Part shown: positions 1-8,923 of the stretch, piece after piece
How the letters are laid out: each line of letters begins with the position of its first letter
Numbering within the stretch: the first letter of the stretch is position 1
NCBI RefSeq assembly: GCF_012985205.1
Contig: NZ_JABEKS010000003.1
Location: forward strand, 124,001-188,000
Direction: 5' to 3'
Length of the DNA stretch: 64,000 nt
Origin: Planctomonas sp. JC2975
GTDB taxonomy: Bacteria > Actinomycetota > Actinomycetes > Actinomycetales > Microbacteriaceae
The notes under the pieces: model-generated
What the model was told of the DNA's origin: nothing
What the model saw: only the letters and a program-made list of their open reading frames with translations
Databases searched by the model: none
Made by a program: the position numbers and the translations under genes

Positions 1-1
1 A

Positions 2-574
2 TCCGGCATCACCGCGGCGGCCTTCCCGCTGGCACTCGGAGGGATGATCGGCGGCGTGATCATCTCGCTCCTCGTCTCAGGCGTGTGGCGGCGACTGACG
101 GCATCCGTGCTCTACGCGGTTGCGGCCGGCTTCGTCGCGGTGAGCATCATGCAACCCTGGTTCGGCGTGCTACAGGGGTCGTACCTGCTCAACGTGGGAG
201 CCATGGCGCTGTCGGTGTTCGCGACGGCATCCTTCATCATCGGGATGTCATCGCTCATCGGACCGGCAGGCATCGCGGTAGGCGCCGTCGTCACCATCCT
301 GATCGGCAACCCGCTCGCAGGGGCGGCGCAGCCGTCGCAGTTCCTTCCGGGATCGTGGGGCGAGGTCGGCCAGTGGTTCGTTCCCGGCGCGGCGAACACG
401 CTGCTCCGTCAACTCTCGTACTTCCCTGACGCCTCCTACTCGTTCCCGCTGCTCGTGCTGGTCGGCTGGTCGGCCATCGGGATCGTGGCCCAGTTCGCCG
501 GCCACTTCCGATCGCGCGAGGTCGTGCACGTGCCGGGAGCCGACGTGGAGGATGCGGTCGCCGTGGCTGCGTAG
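2..574 (+). CDS. Membrane protein, 5'-truncated by the window edge (ABC-2-like permease?)
   Basis: The reading frame is open from base 2 and stops at TAG 572-574, so the gene begins outside the window and only its C-terminal 190 residues are visible. The visible part has about five hydrophobic segments, separated by a periplasmic-looking loop rich in Pro, Gly and Ser (PSQFLPGSWGEVGQWFVPG). It ends in a short charged cytoplasmic tail. The overall look resembles the C-terminal half of ABC-2-type or YhgE/Pip-like permeases, but I see no diagnostic motif. The family is therefore a guess, while the coding call is firm. It converges on the MarP-like gene 14 bp downstream. Confidence 0.7.
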   Translation, partial: SGITAAAFPLALGGMIGGVIISLLVSGVWRRLTASVLYAVAAGFVAVSIMQPWFGVLQGSYLLNVGAMALSVFATASFIIGMSSLIGPAGIAVGAVVTILIGNPLAGAAQPSQFLPGSWGEVGQWFVPGAANTLLRQLSYFPDASYSFPLLVLVGWSAIGIVAQFAGHFRSREVVHVPGADVEDAVAVAA

Positions 575-588
575 GCGGCCGCGAACGC

Positions 589-1776
589 TCACTCCGTCGC
601 GCAGACTCCGGTCGCGACGGGCGTGCTGCCTGCACTGGCCACAACAGGCTCGAGCTCGCTGAGGGTGAGAGCGTAGCCGGTGTCGGCATCCGTGGTCGAT
701 CGCGCGAACACCATGCCGACGACCTCGCCCCGGTCGTCGAAGAGAGGACCGCCCGAGTTGCCGGGGCGCACCGTCCCGCGCAGCGAGTAAACGTCGCGCA
801 CGACGGCGTCGTGCTGGTAGATGTCCGTTCCGGCGGCACTGAGCTCACCGCGGATGCGGGCGGACCCGAGCGTGTACGGTCCGCCGCCGGGGAAGCCGGC
901 CACCACAGCCGAGTCGCCTGCTGCCAGGCCTCCGCCCGTGCGGAGGGCAGGGGATGTCAGGTCCGGAACGCGCAGCACGGCGACATCGCGCTGCGGATCG
1001 AACGCGACCACCGTCGCCTCGTAGTCGCGACCGTCCTGGGCCATCACCTCGACGGAGGACGCACCGGCCACGACGTGCGCGTTCGTCACGATCACGCCCG
1101 GCGCTTCCACCCACCCGCTTCCGGTGGACTCCATGGAGCAGCTGGCCTGGACGGCATCCACCTTCACCACGCTCGCCGACTCGGCCTGCACGGCCGCCGG
1201 GATGCTCGGGTCGGGCGCAGCGACGCCGGGGATCGTCTCCCCGCCCGAGAACACCTCGGGAAGTCCGGCGCCGGCGAGTGCGTCGTCCAGGGCGCCCAAC
1301 GCCGTCGAAGGCGGCACCGGTGCGATGTCGTCGAGCACGCTGACGATGCGCGATGCGGATGCCAGTTGCGACGCCGGGTAGATGGACGACGACTGCGCGA
1401 ACCCGGCCAGCAGCCAGACGACTGCGGCCCAGGCGACGACGCCGATCACGGCCCCGCCCGCCGAGTCGACGTTGTTGAGAGGACCGCGGTGACCGATCCG
1501 GCCGCGGAGCATGACGCCGACGGAGGATGCGACGCCGTACAGCACGGATCCGCAGACCAGCACGACCGCCGCCGCGAGGATCGTGCGCGCGATGGTGCTG
1601 CCGTGTCCCTGCGGCATCACCCAGCCGACGACCGGGGCGGCCAGCAGCAAGCCGATCCACAGCCCGACGACGAGCCCCACCATGGACAGAGCCGTCACGA
1701 GCGCGCCGCGCCGCCATCCGACGACTATCGCGGCGACCGCTGCGAGAGCGAGCACGATATCGACGGGGAACTCCAC
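589..1776 (-). CDS. MarP-like membrane-anchored periplasmic serine protease (CvpA + trypsin domains)
   Basis: Residues 1-130 hold four hydrophobic segments typical of the CvpA/colicin V production domain. The rest is a chymotrypsin-fold protease with a complete triad: His234 in TNAHVV, Asp264 in RDVAVL and Ser341 in GNSGGP. Cys213 and Cys392 bracket the protease domain, as the disulfide does in Mycobacterium MarP. That enzyme protects cells from acid and oxidative stress by processing periplasmic hydrolases. I chose GTG 1776 because the hydrophobic domain starts directly there; the longer frame upstream reads as low-complexity basic sequence without a plausible fold. Length is 395 residues, as usual for the family. 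It diverges from the ribokinase gene, leaving about 205 bp for both promoters. Confidence 0.88.
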   Translation of the reverse strand: MEFPVDIVLALAAVAAIVVGWRRGALVTALSMVGLVVGLWIGLLLAAPVVGWVMPQGHGSTIARTILAAAVVLVCGSVLYGVASSVGVMLRGRIGHRGPLNNVDSAGGAVIGVVAWAAVVWLLAGFAQSSSIYPASQLASASRIVSVLDDIAPVPPSTALGALDDALAGAGLPEVFSGGETIPGVAAPDPSIPAAVQAESASVVKVDAVQASCSMESTGSGWVEAPGVIVTNAHVVAGASSVEVMAQDGRDYEATVVAFDPQRDVAVLRVPDLTSPALRTGGGLAAGDSAVVAGFPGGGPYTLGSARIRGELSAAGTDIYQHDAVVRDVYSLRGTVRPGNSGGPLFDDRGEVVGMVFARSTTDADTGYALTLSELEPVVASAGSTPVATGVCATE

Positions 1777-1981
1777 CCGACTACTTTCGCGGGTGTTTCT
1801 GAGCGGGCGCTGGAGCGGCGGTGCAGGATGCCTGCGGTGATCCGCAGAGTCCGCTGATGGTGCGCGGCGGCGCCAGACCCCGAGGACGGCGGCGGCCTTC
1901 GCCGCGTCCCGGCGCCGGTGAGCTGCTCTGACTCCGGGCGACTTCGGCACGTCGGGACGATCCCGGCCATAAGGTCGACGG

Positions 1982-3025
1982 GTGGCATACGGAGGATCCG
2001 GCATCGGAACGAAGGCGAACGACTCGGAGGCGCCGCGCGTCGTCGTCGTCGGGTCGATCAACACCGATCTGGTGGTCACCGCCGAGCGCATCGTCGCTCC
2101 TGGCGAGACGATCGCGGGCACCGGATTCGAGACCGGGCAGGGTGGCAAGGGAGCGAATCAGGCATCCGCTGCTGCCGCCGCCGGTGCTGCGGCCGGCACT
2201 CGAGTGGCGATGGTGGGATGCGTCGGCGACGATGCGAATGGTCGCTACGCTGTCGCCACCCTGCGTGCCGGTGGCGTTGACGTGTCGCATATCGGGACAG
2301 CGGATGCTCCGACCGGCGTCGCCCTCATCCAGGTCGCCTCCGACGGCGAGAACGCCATCACCGTGGTGGCCGGCGCGAATGCGCGCCTCTCGGCGGAGGC
2401 CGTGGACGCCGCGTTCGCCGACATCGATGCTTCGCTCCGACCGGCAGCGGGCGTGCCGGACGACGGTCGCATGGACAGTGAACGTGACGTAGACGCGAGT
2501 CCTGATGCCGGTCGTCACGATGCAGCAGGCGCTCCGGTCCTCGTGCTCTGCCTCGAGATACCCGTCGAGACCGTGACGTACGCCGCGGTGTCCGCACGTG
2601 CGCGGGGCTGGACGGTCGTGCTGAATCCGGCGCCGGCGCCGCAGGAACCGCTTCCGCGCGCGCTTCTCGACGCGCTCGACGTGCTCGTTCCGAACGAACA
2701 GGAGGCCGCAGCGTTGGGCCGCAGCGGGGCGATGTCCGTTCCGGCGGGGTGCGCCGTGGTCGTGACACGAGGCGCGGCGGGCGCTGTTCTGTTCCGACAG
2801 CGCGACGACCTCGTGGTGCCTGCTCCCTCGGTGCATGCAGCGGACACCACGGGCGCGGGGGACGCGTTCATCGGGGTACTGGCGGTATCCCTCGCCGAAG
2901 GCCGGGACCTCGCCGAAGCGGTGCGAAGGGCCGTTGCCGGCGGGGCGATCGCGACGCTGAAGGCGGGCGCGCGCGGGTCGCTGCCCACGGCATCCGCGAT
3001 CGACGAGGTGCTGCAGCGCCGCTGA
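1982..3025 (+). CDS. rbsK: Ribokinase (PfkB family)
   Basis: Predicted to phosphorylate D-ribose to ribose 5-phosphate in the cytoplasm, feeding the pentose phosphate pathway. PfkB signatures are clear: GSINTDL near residue 24, the GGKGAN block at residues 54-59, and DTTGAGDAF with the catalytic Asp at about residue 294. GTG 1982 is preceded by AAGG at the right distance. At 347 residues it is longer than the usual ~300. The excess comes from a short N-terminal extension and a low-complexity Asp/Arg-rich insertion of about 30 residues around positions 150-182, between the sugar-binding half and the LEIPVETV strand. No ribose transporter lies nearby, so the substrate could be another pentose or nucleoside sugar. 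Confidence 0.87.
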   Translation: MAYGGSGIGTKANDSEAPRVVVVGSINTDLVVTAERIVAPGETIAGTGFETGQGGKGANQASAAAAAGAAAGTRVAMVGCVGDDANGRYAVATLRAGGVDVSHIGTADAPTGVALIQVASDGENAITVVAGANARLSAEAVDAAFADIDASLRPAAGVPDDGRMDSERDVDASPDAGRHDAAGAPVLVLCLEIPVETVTYAAVSARARGWTVVLNPAPAPQEPLPRALLDALDVLVPNEQEAAALGRSGAMSVPAGCAVVVTRGAAGAVLFRQRDDLVVPAPSVHAADTTGAGDAFIGVLAVSLAEGRDLAEAVRRAVAGGAIATLKAGARGSLPTASAIDEVLQRR

Positions 3026-3090
3026 ACGTCGCACCGCACCGAACCCTTTCCTGGCGCAGTGCGTTCCGTGTTGCGGTGCGCTTCAGCGGC
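3018..3090. terminator. Long imperfect hairpin at the ribokinase/GT39 convergent junction
   Basis: The left arm (3018-3038) reads GCCGCTGAA, a 3-nt bulge, then CGCACCGCA. The right arm (3072-3090) reads TGCGGTGCG, one unpaired C, then TTCAGCGGC. The two 9-bp blocks pair perfectly across a loop of about 33 nt. The left arm overlaps the ribokinase stop codon (TGA 3023-3025). There is no T-tract. The position between converging genes suggests a two-way transcription barrier. The rest of the gap to 3204 shows nothing else. Confidence 0.5.
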
Positions 3091-3204
3091 ATTCCGGGGC
3101 GCTCCGTCGTCGAGCGCATGCAACGCGCCGCGATGAGGCTCAGAGTTCCGTCTGAGCGCGTCGCCGCCACCGACACCGCTGCGGCGCTTCTGCTCACGGG
3201 TCGC

Positions 3205-4704
3205 TCAGCCGAGGTGGGCGAGCTTCGACATGAGCTCACGCATGCTCACGGTCGGCCCCGTGCAGACGGCGATGGGTTGACCTTGTTCTTCGTTGTCCAT
3301 GCCCACGAGGTCGTCCAGGTGGCCGGCGACCGCGCAGTGGTCGAAATACTGCTCCGCGCGCGGATACTCCGCACCGACGAACACCACCCGATCCGTCGAA
3401 TCGGGTGGCGGCGCGAGCGTGGCGAGGGCGTTGTGTCCGCTGTAGACGCCTGGCGACCCGGCGGGGAGGTACCGCTCCAGGGCGCCCGCCTCGCCGTAGT
3501 TCGAGGTGATGATGGCGGTACGGCCGTCGGATGCGAGCCCGTGCACGACGCGATCCACCTCGTCGGCGTACTGCGGCCATCCGACCTGGTCCCGGATCGC
3601 CTGGTCGATCGCGCCGATCGGCGTCTTCGCCTCGACCTGGACCGGCAGGATCGGAAGCGACAACAGGATGCTCCCCAACGAGCTGACGACGATGCCCGCG
3701 ATCACCAGCGCGAGCCGGCCGCCATGCCCGCGCGCCCAGTCGGCGGTGGGGACGCATCCGATCGCGAACACGGTCGCGAGGAGTCCGTAGCCGTAGTAGA
3801 CCTGCGATCCAGCGAGGAAGACCAGCGCCAAGACCACCAGGAGAACGATCGGGATCCAGCGCAGCAGCCGCCACTCCTTTCGGCGGAGGAGCGCGACGAT
3901 GCCGGCGATCCAGATCGGCACCAGGAACGGTCCCAGCTCGATGAGGATGAACGGCACCAGCAGCGGGCGCACGTCACCGCTCTTCTCCGCGGCGAGCGCC
4001 GCGCCCATTTGGAGCTGCGGCCATCCGTGCAGCACCTGGTAGACGAGGTTGGGTGCGCCAACCACGAGCGCGACGCCGAGGCCGGCGTACGGCCACCAGG
4101 ACGCCAGCGCTTTGCGGGGGCCGAGCACGAGCATCCCGATCGCAATGCCGACGAGCAGCATGGCGATCAGCAGCTTGTTGTACATGCTGAGGCCGACGAC
4201 GAGCCCGGCGAAGACCCACCACCACGGCTGTTCGCGAGTGAAGACCCGGATGACAAACAGCATCACGAGCGGCCAGACGATGAGATCGAGGGATGCCGTG
4301 AACAGCGCGTGACCCATGATCAGGGTCACCGCGCCGAACGCGTACCCCCACGCGGCGAGCCCCTGCGCGAGCAGGCCACCGCCCACTTCGCGCGCGATGA
4401 GCGCCACGATCAGGACGGATGCCACGGCGAACAGGATCGCCGGCACATGCATCGACCACGGCTGGTCGCCCAGCACAAGGGTGGCGTGCGCGATCAATGG
4501 CGTGAGCGGCGGCTGGTCGACGTATCCCCACGCGGGCGGCAGCATGCGGAAGTACAGCTCGTCGCGGTGGAAGCCGTACACGTCGGCGGGAGCGCCGAGC
4601 AAGAGCAGCAGCGTGCCCATCGCGGTGAACACGGGCAGCCAGGCGAACCGCGGCAGCGTGCGATCGCCGTGCCGGAAGGATGGTGCGGCGAGCGTCGCCG
4701 TCAT
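3205..4704 (-). CDS. GT39-type membrane glycosyltransferase (PMT_2/ArnT-like)
   Basis: A 499-residue integral membrane protein with about ten to twelve hydrophobic helices. The first extracytoplasmic loop carries the acidic FHRDELYF motif typical of dolichyl/undecaprenyl-phosphate-dependent glycosyltransferases of the PMT_2 superfamily. Such enzymes move a sugar from a lipid-phosphate donor onto an exported acceptor such as a cell-wall glycan, lipid or protein. The C-terminal ~130 residues form a soluble extracytoplasmic domain. The gene stands alone, with no lipid-sugar synthase nearby, so donor and acceptor cannot be deduced. ATG 4704 directly precedes the short cytoplasmic leader and first helix. 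Confidence 0.8.
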   Translation of the reverse strand: MTATLAAPSFRHGDRTLPRFAWLPVFTAMGTLLLLLGAPADVYGFHRDELYFRMLPPAWGYVDQPPLTPLIAHATLVLGDQPWSMHVPAILFAVASVLIVALIAREVGGGLLAQGLAAWGYAFGAVTLIMGHALFTASLDLIVWPLVMLFVIRVFTREQPWWWVFAGLVVGLSMYNKLLIAMLLVGIAIGMLVLGPRKALASWWPYAGLGVALVVGAPNLVYQVLHGWPQLQMGAALAAEKSGDVRPLLVPFILIELGPFLVPIWIAGIVALLRRKEWRLLRWIPIVLLVVLALVFLAGSQVYYGYGLLATVFAIGCVPTADWARGHGGRLALVIAGIVVSSLGSILLSLPILPVQVEAKTPIGAIDQAIRDQVGWPQYADEVDRVVHGLASDGRTAIITSNYGEAGALERYLPAGSPGVYSGHNALATLAPPPDSTDRVVFVGAEYPRAEQYFDHCAVAGHLDDLVGMDNEEQGQPIAVCTGPTVSMRELMSKLAHLG

Positions 4705-4812
4705 GGGTTCAGGGTAGCGGGAGGCGGAGCATGCTCCGGGCCACTGACTGACGGGAGATCGGCGAGTCCGCAGGGGTCCGTTCGCCGCCGGCCGGCCTGG
4801 ATCTCCGTGCGA

Positions 4813-5502
4813 CTATGCGGACCCGTCGCCGCGGAAGGGACCGCTCACGAACGAGACAGCCGCCCACGCCGCACGTTCCTCGTCCGCCCGCAGCGCCAGA
4901 CGTGATGCTCCCCACCAGCCGAGCGGGACGGTGACGGCGCTCGCGGGTGCGTACGCACACACGTACAGGGACAGTCCGAAGGTCGAGGACCACGACGTCA
5001 CGCCGGTGACGAGACTCCAGCCGAGACCGAAGAGCACCGCCGTGATCACGCCGACAACCAGACCGAGGAGCGTGAATGCGATCACGTGCGCGCGGTCACG
5101 ACCGACATGCTCCAGACGTCTGCCGAGACGATAGGCGAACGGCGAGAAGACGACCCCTGCGGCGACGGAGACCGGTATGCCACAGAGGGCACTGAGTATG
5201 AGAAGCATCGGAATCGTCGCGAACTGCGCATGGTCGAACGCCCCAACTACGAGTCCGATGACCAACGACGTCACGGCGCCTAACGGCTGAAACCAGAACA
5301 CGGCTCGTGCCGCGCCGCCTACGAACTCCTGCAGAGTGAACGCGCGCGGCAGCTGCGGCGTGCGGGGGGATCCGTAGCGGGGGGCGCCGTATCCGGACCG
5401 ACCGTCGCCCTGCCTGTCCGCGCCGATCGCCGGATCGGAGTCTCCTCCGATCCGCTCGTGCGCAGGATTCGGATCGCCCGCGCCCTCATCCGTCTCGCTC
5501 AC
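4813..5502 (-). CDS. Small integral membrane protein co-transcribed with a TetR regulator
   Basis: I recognise no family. The 229-residue protein starts with a ~50-residue hydrophilic, Gly/Asp/Pro-rich cytoplasmic region (GDPNPAHERIGGDSD). Four strongly hydrophobic segments of about 20 residues follow, arranged as two pairs, each pair separated by a basic loop (YRLGRRLEHVGRDR). GTG 5502 was chosen because it forms a GTGA overlap with the stop of the upstream TetR gene, indicating translational coupling; the longer upstream frame is Pro/Ala low-complexity sequence. The pairing suggests this protein belongs to the TetR regulon, but transport or sensing roles are both possible. Confidence 0.7.
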   Translation of the reverse strand: MSETDEGAGDPNPAHERIGGDSDPAIGADRQGDGRSGYGAPRYGSPRTPQLPRAFTLQEFVGGAARAVFWFQPLGAVTSLVIGLVVGAFDHAQFATIPMLLILSALCGIPVSVAAGVVFSPFAYRLGRRLEHVGRDRAHVIAFTLLGLVVGVITAVLFGLGWSLVTGVTSWSSTFGLSLYVCAYAPASAVTVPLGWWGASRLALRADEERAAWAAVSFVSGPFRGDGSA

Positions 5503-6173
5503 GCCCCCGCCTCCGCTACCAGGTCGAAGAGTGAGCGCAGCGGCAACCGGAGCACCGGCATCCGCGTCAGGGGAAGCGCCAGGCGCAGCAACCCGAGCCC
5601 CTGGTCGAGGAGGCGCTGGGTTCGACGCTGGCCATCCGAGCGGTCGTAAGTCCAATAAAGCGCCAGTAACAGGTAGGCGAGCCAGAGGGTGGTGGGCATC
5701 CGCGGCAGGAACTCTGCGGGCAGGGACTTCTTCGCGCCGGCCAGGGCGTCGCGGAAGATGCCGATCGTGATGTCCCTGGCGGGCGCCGAATCCGGCGACA
5801 GGGGATTCAGCGGCGAATCCGGCGACACCATCGCCGCCAGAAATCCGGGCGCGAATGCGTGGAACGGCGCCAGCACCGCCAGTCCGGTGCGGAAGACGAT
5901 GCCCACCCTCTCGACGAGATCGTCGGCGGATGCCAGCAGCGGCCCCGCTGCCTCCCGATGCGCTTCCTGCACCTCGAGATACAGCTCCTGCACCAGATGG
6001 TTCTTCGTCGGGAAGTAGTAGTACGCGTTCCCGAGCGAAACGCCCGCCTCGTCGGCGATGGACCGCATGGTCGTCGCGTCGAATCCGTTCTCGCGGAACG
6101 ACCGCAGCGCCACCTCGCGGATGGATGCGCGCGTGCGCTCCGCCTTGGACCCCGCCATGGCCGACGTCGCCAC
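5499..6173 (-). CDS. TetR-family transcriptional regulator
   Basis: An N-terminal TetR helix-turn-helix is clear: SIREVALRSFRENGFDATTMRSIADEAG followed by SLGNAYYYFPTKNHLVQELY within the first ~70 residues. The C-terminal ~140 residues form the ligand-binding and dimerisation domain. GTG 6173 is preferred because AAAGG sits about 8 nt upstream. An in-frame ATG at 6197 would place the start inside the TGAAC-N2-GTTCA palindrome at 6191-6202, and ATG 6158 is a further alternative. It overlaps the next gene by GTGA and probably represses that membrane protein and its own promoter. Confidence 0.85.
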   Translation of the reverse strand: MATSAMAGSKAERTRASIREVALRSFRENGFDATTMRSIADEAGVSLGNAYYYFPTKNHLVQELYLEVQEAHREAAGPLLASADDLVERVGIVFRTGLAVLAPFHAFAPGFLAAMVSPDSPLNPLSPDSAPARDITIGIFRDALAGAKKSLPAEFLPRMPTTLWLAYLLLALYWTYDRSDGQRRTQRLLDQGLGLLRLALPLTRMPVLRLPLRSLFDLVAEAGA

Positions 6174-6190
6174 CTCATCGCCTTTATTTT

Positions 6191-6202
6191 TGAACACGTT
6201 CA
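6191..6202. promoter_or_regulatory. Palindromic operator candidate TGAACACGTTCA
   Basis: Arms TGAAC and GTTCA flank a 2-nt centre in an AT-rich patch. The site lies immediately upstream of the TetR start and about 25 bp before the divergent DUF606 transporter gene. That placement fits an autoregulatory TetR operator covering both promoters. Symmetry is seen directly; the protein that binds it is inferred. Confidence 0.5.
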
Positions 6203-6225
6203 GAATCTAGGACGACCCGCGAGGA

Positions 6226-7332
6226 ATGTCCACCCCGCCGTTCAGGTTGGACTCGTTCGTGCGCGCGGATGAAACCAACCCGACCGAACGGGCGACGACG
6301 GAACGAGGTCTCGAGCGAAGCCTCGAGGCCGACGCGCGCGAGGTCGAGGCCGAGTTCGCGCATCCTGCTCCGACACGGACCCCCCGTCTCGTCACCGTCG
6401 TCACCGCGGTCGTAGTGGCCGCCCTCGGCGGCGGACTGATCACGATCCAGGCGCGAGTGAACGGCGAGCTCGCGCTCGAGCTCGGCGACGGGTACACCGC
6501 AGCGCTCATCTCGTTCTTCGTCGGGCTGGTCGTCATCGCCGTCACGACGGCGGTGTCGGCGAAGGCGAGGCGCGGCATCCGCATGATCCCGTCGGCCGTG
6601 CGCAGCGGTCAGCTTCCCTGGTGGATGCTGCTCGGCGGCCTCGCCGGGGCGCTTCTGGTGCTGTCGCAGGGGCTCGCGGTGGCGATCATCGGCGTCGCGC
6701 TCTTCACGGTCGCCGTCGTCGCCGGCCAGACCATCGGCAGTCTCGTCATCGACGCGCGCGGCATGGGTCGAGTCCCGCCAAAGCCCGTCACGCTCACCCG
6801 CGTGGTGGGCACGATCGTCGTGATCGGATCCGTCGCACTGTCGGTGTCCCCGCAGATCAACGCCAGCGCTCCGTTCCTCGTGCTCCTCCTGCCGCTCATC
6901 GCCGGATGCCTCACCGGCTGGCAGCAGGCCGTCAACGGGCAGGTGCGCACCACCGTCGGATCCCCGGTCGCGGCCACCTTCGTGAACTTCATCGGCGGAA
7001 CGCTCCTGCTCGGCATCGTCGCCATCGTGCACGTGTCGATCGCCGGGCTTCCGGCATCGTTGCCGAGCAATCCGCTGCTGTACCTCGGCGGAGTGTTCGG
7101 CGTGATCTTCATCACGATCGCCGCGATCACCGTTCCCCTGGTCGGCGTGCTGCTGCAGGGTCTCGCCGCCGTGACCGGTCAGCTCGTCGCCGCGCTCGTG
7201 ATCGAGGCCTTGTTCCCGGCGCCCGGCACGACGTTGCAGGTCGTCACGGTCCTCGGAACGTTGCTCACCATCGTCGGACTGGTCATCAGCGTGATCCCGA
7301 AGCGGAAGCGAGTCGCACCGGCCGCCTCCTGA
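6226..7332 (+). CDS. DUF606/YdcZ-type DMT-superfamily transporter
   Basis: After a ~50-residue charged leader, the protein has ten hydrophobic helices in two homologous halves (repeats begin near residues 57 and 218). Both halves carry the family's NG(E/Q)-type signature: TIQARVNGELA in the first and GWQQAVNGQVRT in the second. This is the duplicated DUF606 (YdcZ) architecture, a fused form of a protein often encoded as two genes. Substrates of the family are mostly unknown. ATG 6226 follows GCGAGGA very closely, so a later start within the leader is possible. It diverges from the TetR gene across the 6191-6202 palindrome and may be regulated by it. Confidence 0.83.
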   Translation: MSTPPFRLDSFVRADETNPTERATTERGLERSLEADAREVEAEFAHPAPTRTPRLVTVVTAVVVAALGGGLITIQARVNGELALELGDGYTAALISFFVGLVVIAVTTAVSAKARRGIRMIPSAVRSGQLPWWMLLGGLAGALLVLSQGLAVAIIGVALFTVAVVAGQTIGSLVIDARGMGRVPPKPVTLTRVVGTIVVIGSVALSVSPQINASAPFLVLLLPLIAGCLTGWQQAVNGQVRTTVGSPVAATFVNFIGGTLLLGIVAIVHVSIAGLPASLPSNPLLYLGGVFGVIFITIAAITVPLVGVLLQGLAAVTGQLVAALVIEALFPAPGTTLQVVTVLGTLLTIVGLVISVIPKRKRVAPAAS

Positions 7333-7398
7333 TCGCGCCGCCTCGTTGATGCACAAGTGCGCAGGGTGCACAGTGGAAGGGAGCGGAGGACGAACGTC

Positions 7399-8820
7399 AT
7401 GGCGGACATCGAGCAGGGCACCGACAGCGCACGCACCGGATACGCGGACCGCACCGGCGCATTCCATCCGTTCGGCGACACCGCCGAAGAGGAGCGGGTG
7501 CGCAGGGATGATCGGCGCCACGTCTTCCACTCGTGGAGCGCGCAGGCGCAGATCCACCCCACGCCGGTCGCCGCGGGAGAAGGCGCCACGTTCTGGGACT
7601 ACGAGGGCAGCGCGTACCTCGACTTCAGCTCGCAGCTGGTGAACCTGAATCTGGGGCACCAGCATCCCGATCTCGTTCACGCCATCCAGGAGCAGGCCGG
7701 CCGGCTGACCACGATCCAGCCTGCGATGGCGAACGACGTGCGCGGCGAGCTCGCCCGCCGGGTCGCCGAGGTGGCCCCTGGCGATCTGAACAGCGTGTTC
7801 TTCACCAACGGCGGAGCGGATGCCGTCGAGAACGCCGTGCGCATCGCCCGCCGCATCACGGGGCGCCGCAAGGTGCTGTCGATGTACCGCTCGTACCACG
7901 GCAACACGTCCACCGCGATCGCGCTCACCGGCGAACCGCGCCGCTGGGCGAACGAGCCGGCTGACGGATCCGTCGCCCACTTCTTCGGGCCGTACCCGTA
8001 CCGGTCGGCGTTCCACGCGGCATCCGTCGAGGAGGAAGGGTTTCGTGCCCTCGAACACCTCGAGAGCGTCGTCGCGCTGGAGGGACCGGAGACGATAGCG
8101 GCCATCCTGATCGAGACGGTCGTCGGCACCAACGGCGTGCTCGTCCCCCCGCCCGGCTACCTGCAGGGCGTGCGCGAGCTGTGCGACAGGCACGGCATCG
8201 TGTACATCGCCGACGAGGTGATGGTGGGCTTCGGCCGCGTCGGCGAGTGGTTCGCTGTCGACGCCTACGACGTCGTGCCCGACCTCATCACGTTCGCGAA
8301 GGGCATCAACTCCGGCTACGTACCGCTCGGCGGCGTGATCATCTCGGATGCCATCGCGCACTACTTCGACGACATCCCGTTCAACGGCGGGCTGACGTAC
8401 TCCGGGCATCCGCTGGCCTGCGCGGCGGGAGTCGCGACGTTCGAGGTGTTCGAGAGGGACGGCATCCTGGAGCGCGTGCGCGACCTCGGGTCCCGCGTCG
8501 TCGAGCCGACGATCACGGCGTGGATGGACACGCATCCGGCACTCGGCGAGGTGCGAGGTCGCGGCCTGTTCTGGGCGCTCGAGCTGGTGCGCGACCGCGA
8601 AACCCGCGAGCCGCTCGTGCCCTTCAACGCGTCTGGAGCGGATGCCGCCCCGATGAACGAGGTCGCCGCAGCCTGCAAGGCGGCCGGCGTCTGGCCGTTC
8701 ACCCACTTCAACCGGATGCACATCGCCCCACCCCTCATCATCGACGAGGCGGATGTGCGGCGCGGTCTCGACGTGATCGACTCCGCCCTCTCCGTCGCCG
8801 ACAAGTACTACGCGGCGTAG
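7399..8820 (+). CDS. Class III PLP-dependent aminotransferase (omega-amino acid/pyruvate type)
   Basis: A 473-residue fold-type I aminotransferase of the class III group. It shows GHQHPDLVHAI near residue 80, FTNGGADAVENAVRIAR for the phosphate cup, the PLP-ring Asp in YIADEVMVGFGR, and the Schiff-base Lys in ITFAKGINSGYVPLGG. These enzymes move an amino group from omega-amino acids, beta-alanine or diamines to pyruvate or 2-oxoglutarate. The real substrate is not evident from context. ATG 7399 is supported by GGAGCGGAGGA eight bases upstream. The gene ends just before a strong perfect hairpin, suggesting a monocistronic unit. It is distinct from the GabT homologue at 48.6 kb. Confidence 0.88.
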   Translation: MADIEQGTDSARTGYADRTGAFHPFGDTAEEERVRRDDRRHVFHSWSAQAQIHPTPVAAGEGATFWDYEGSAYLDFSSQLVNLNLGHQHPDLVHAIQEQAGRLTTIQPAMANDVRGELARRVAEVAPGDLNSVFFTNGGADAVENAVRIARRITGRRKVLSMYRSYHGNTSTAIALTGEPRRWANEPADGSVAHFFGPYPYRSAFHAASVEEEGFRALEHLESVVALEGPETIAAILIETVVGTNGVLVPPPGYLQGVRELCDRHGIVYIADEVMVGFGRVGEWFAVDAYDVVPDLITFAKGINSGYVPLGGVIISDAIAHYFDDIPFNGGLTYSGHPLACAAGVATFEVFERDGILERVRDLGSRVVEPTITAWMDTHPALGEVRGRGLFWALELVRDRETREPLVPFNASGADAAPMNEVAAACKAAGVWPFTHFNRMHIAPPLIIDEADVRRGLDVIDSALSVADKYYAA

Positions 8821-8827
8821 GACGCTC

Positions 8828-8849
8828 CGCCCGACCGGCCGGTCGGGCG
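8828..8849. terminator. Perfect 22-bp palindrome downstream of the aminotransferase
   Basis: Bases 8828-8849 form a perfect palindrome centred on GGCC with arm CGCCCGACC, starting 8 bp after the aminotransferase stop. It folds to a 9-bp GC stem with a 4-nt loop. It lacks a T-run, as is common for actinobacterial hairpins, so it is a likely rather than proven terminator. Confidence 0.6.
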
Positions 8850-8923
8850 TGTCCACCCGGCCGGGACCATGGCCCACCGCTACGAAGGCGACACCGTCTG
8901 CGGTCGCCGTTAGCGTTGATCGC

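Noticed and set aside
2749-4905. A 718-codon forward open frame over the GT39 gene
   Set aside because: Arg/Asp/Glu/Gln-rich antisense product without recognisable domains, opposite a well-defined membrane glycosyltransferase.
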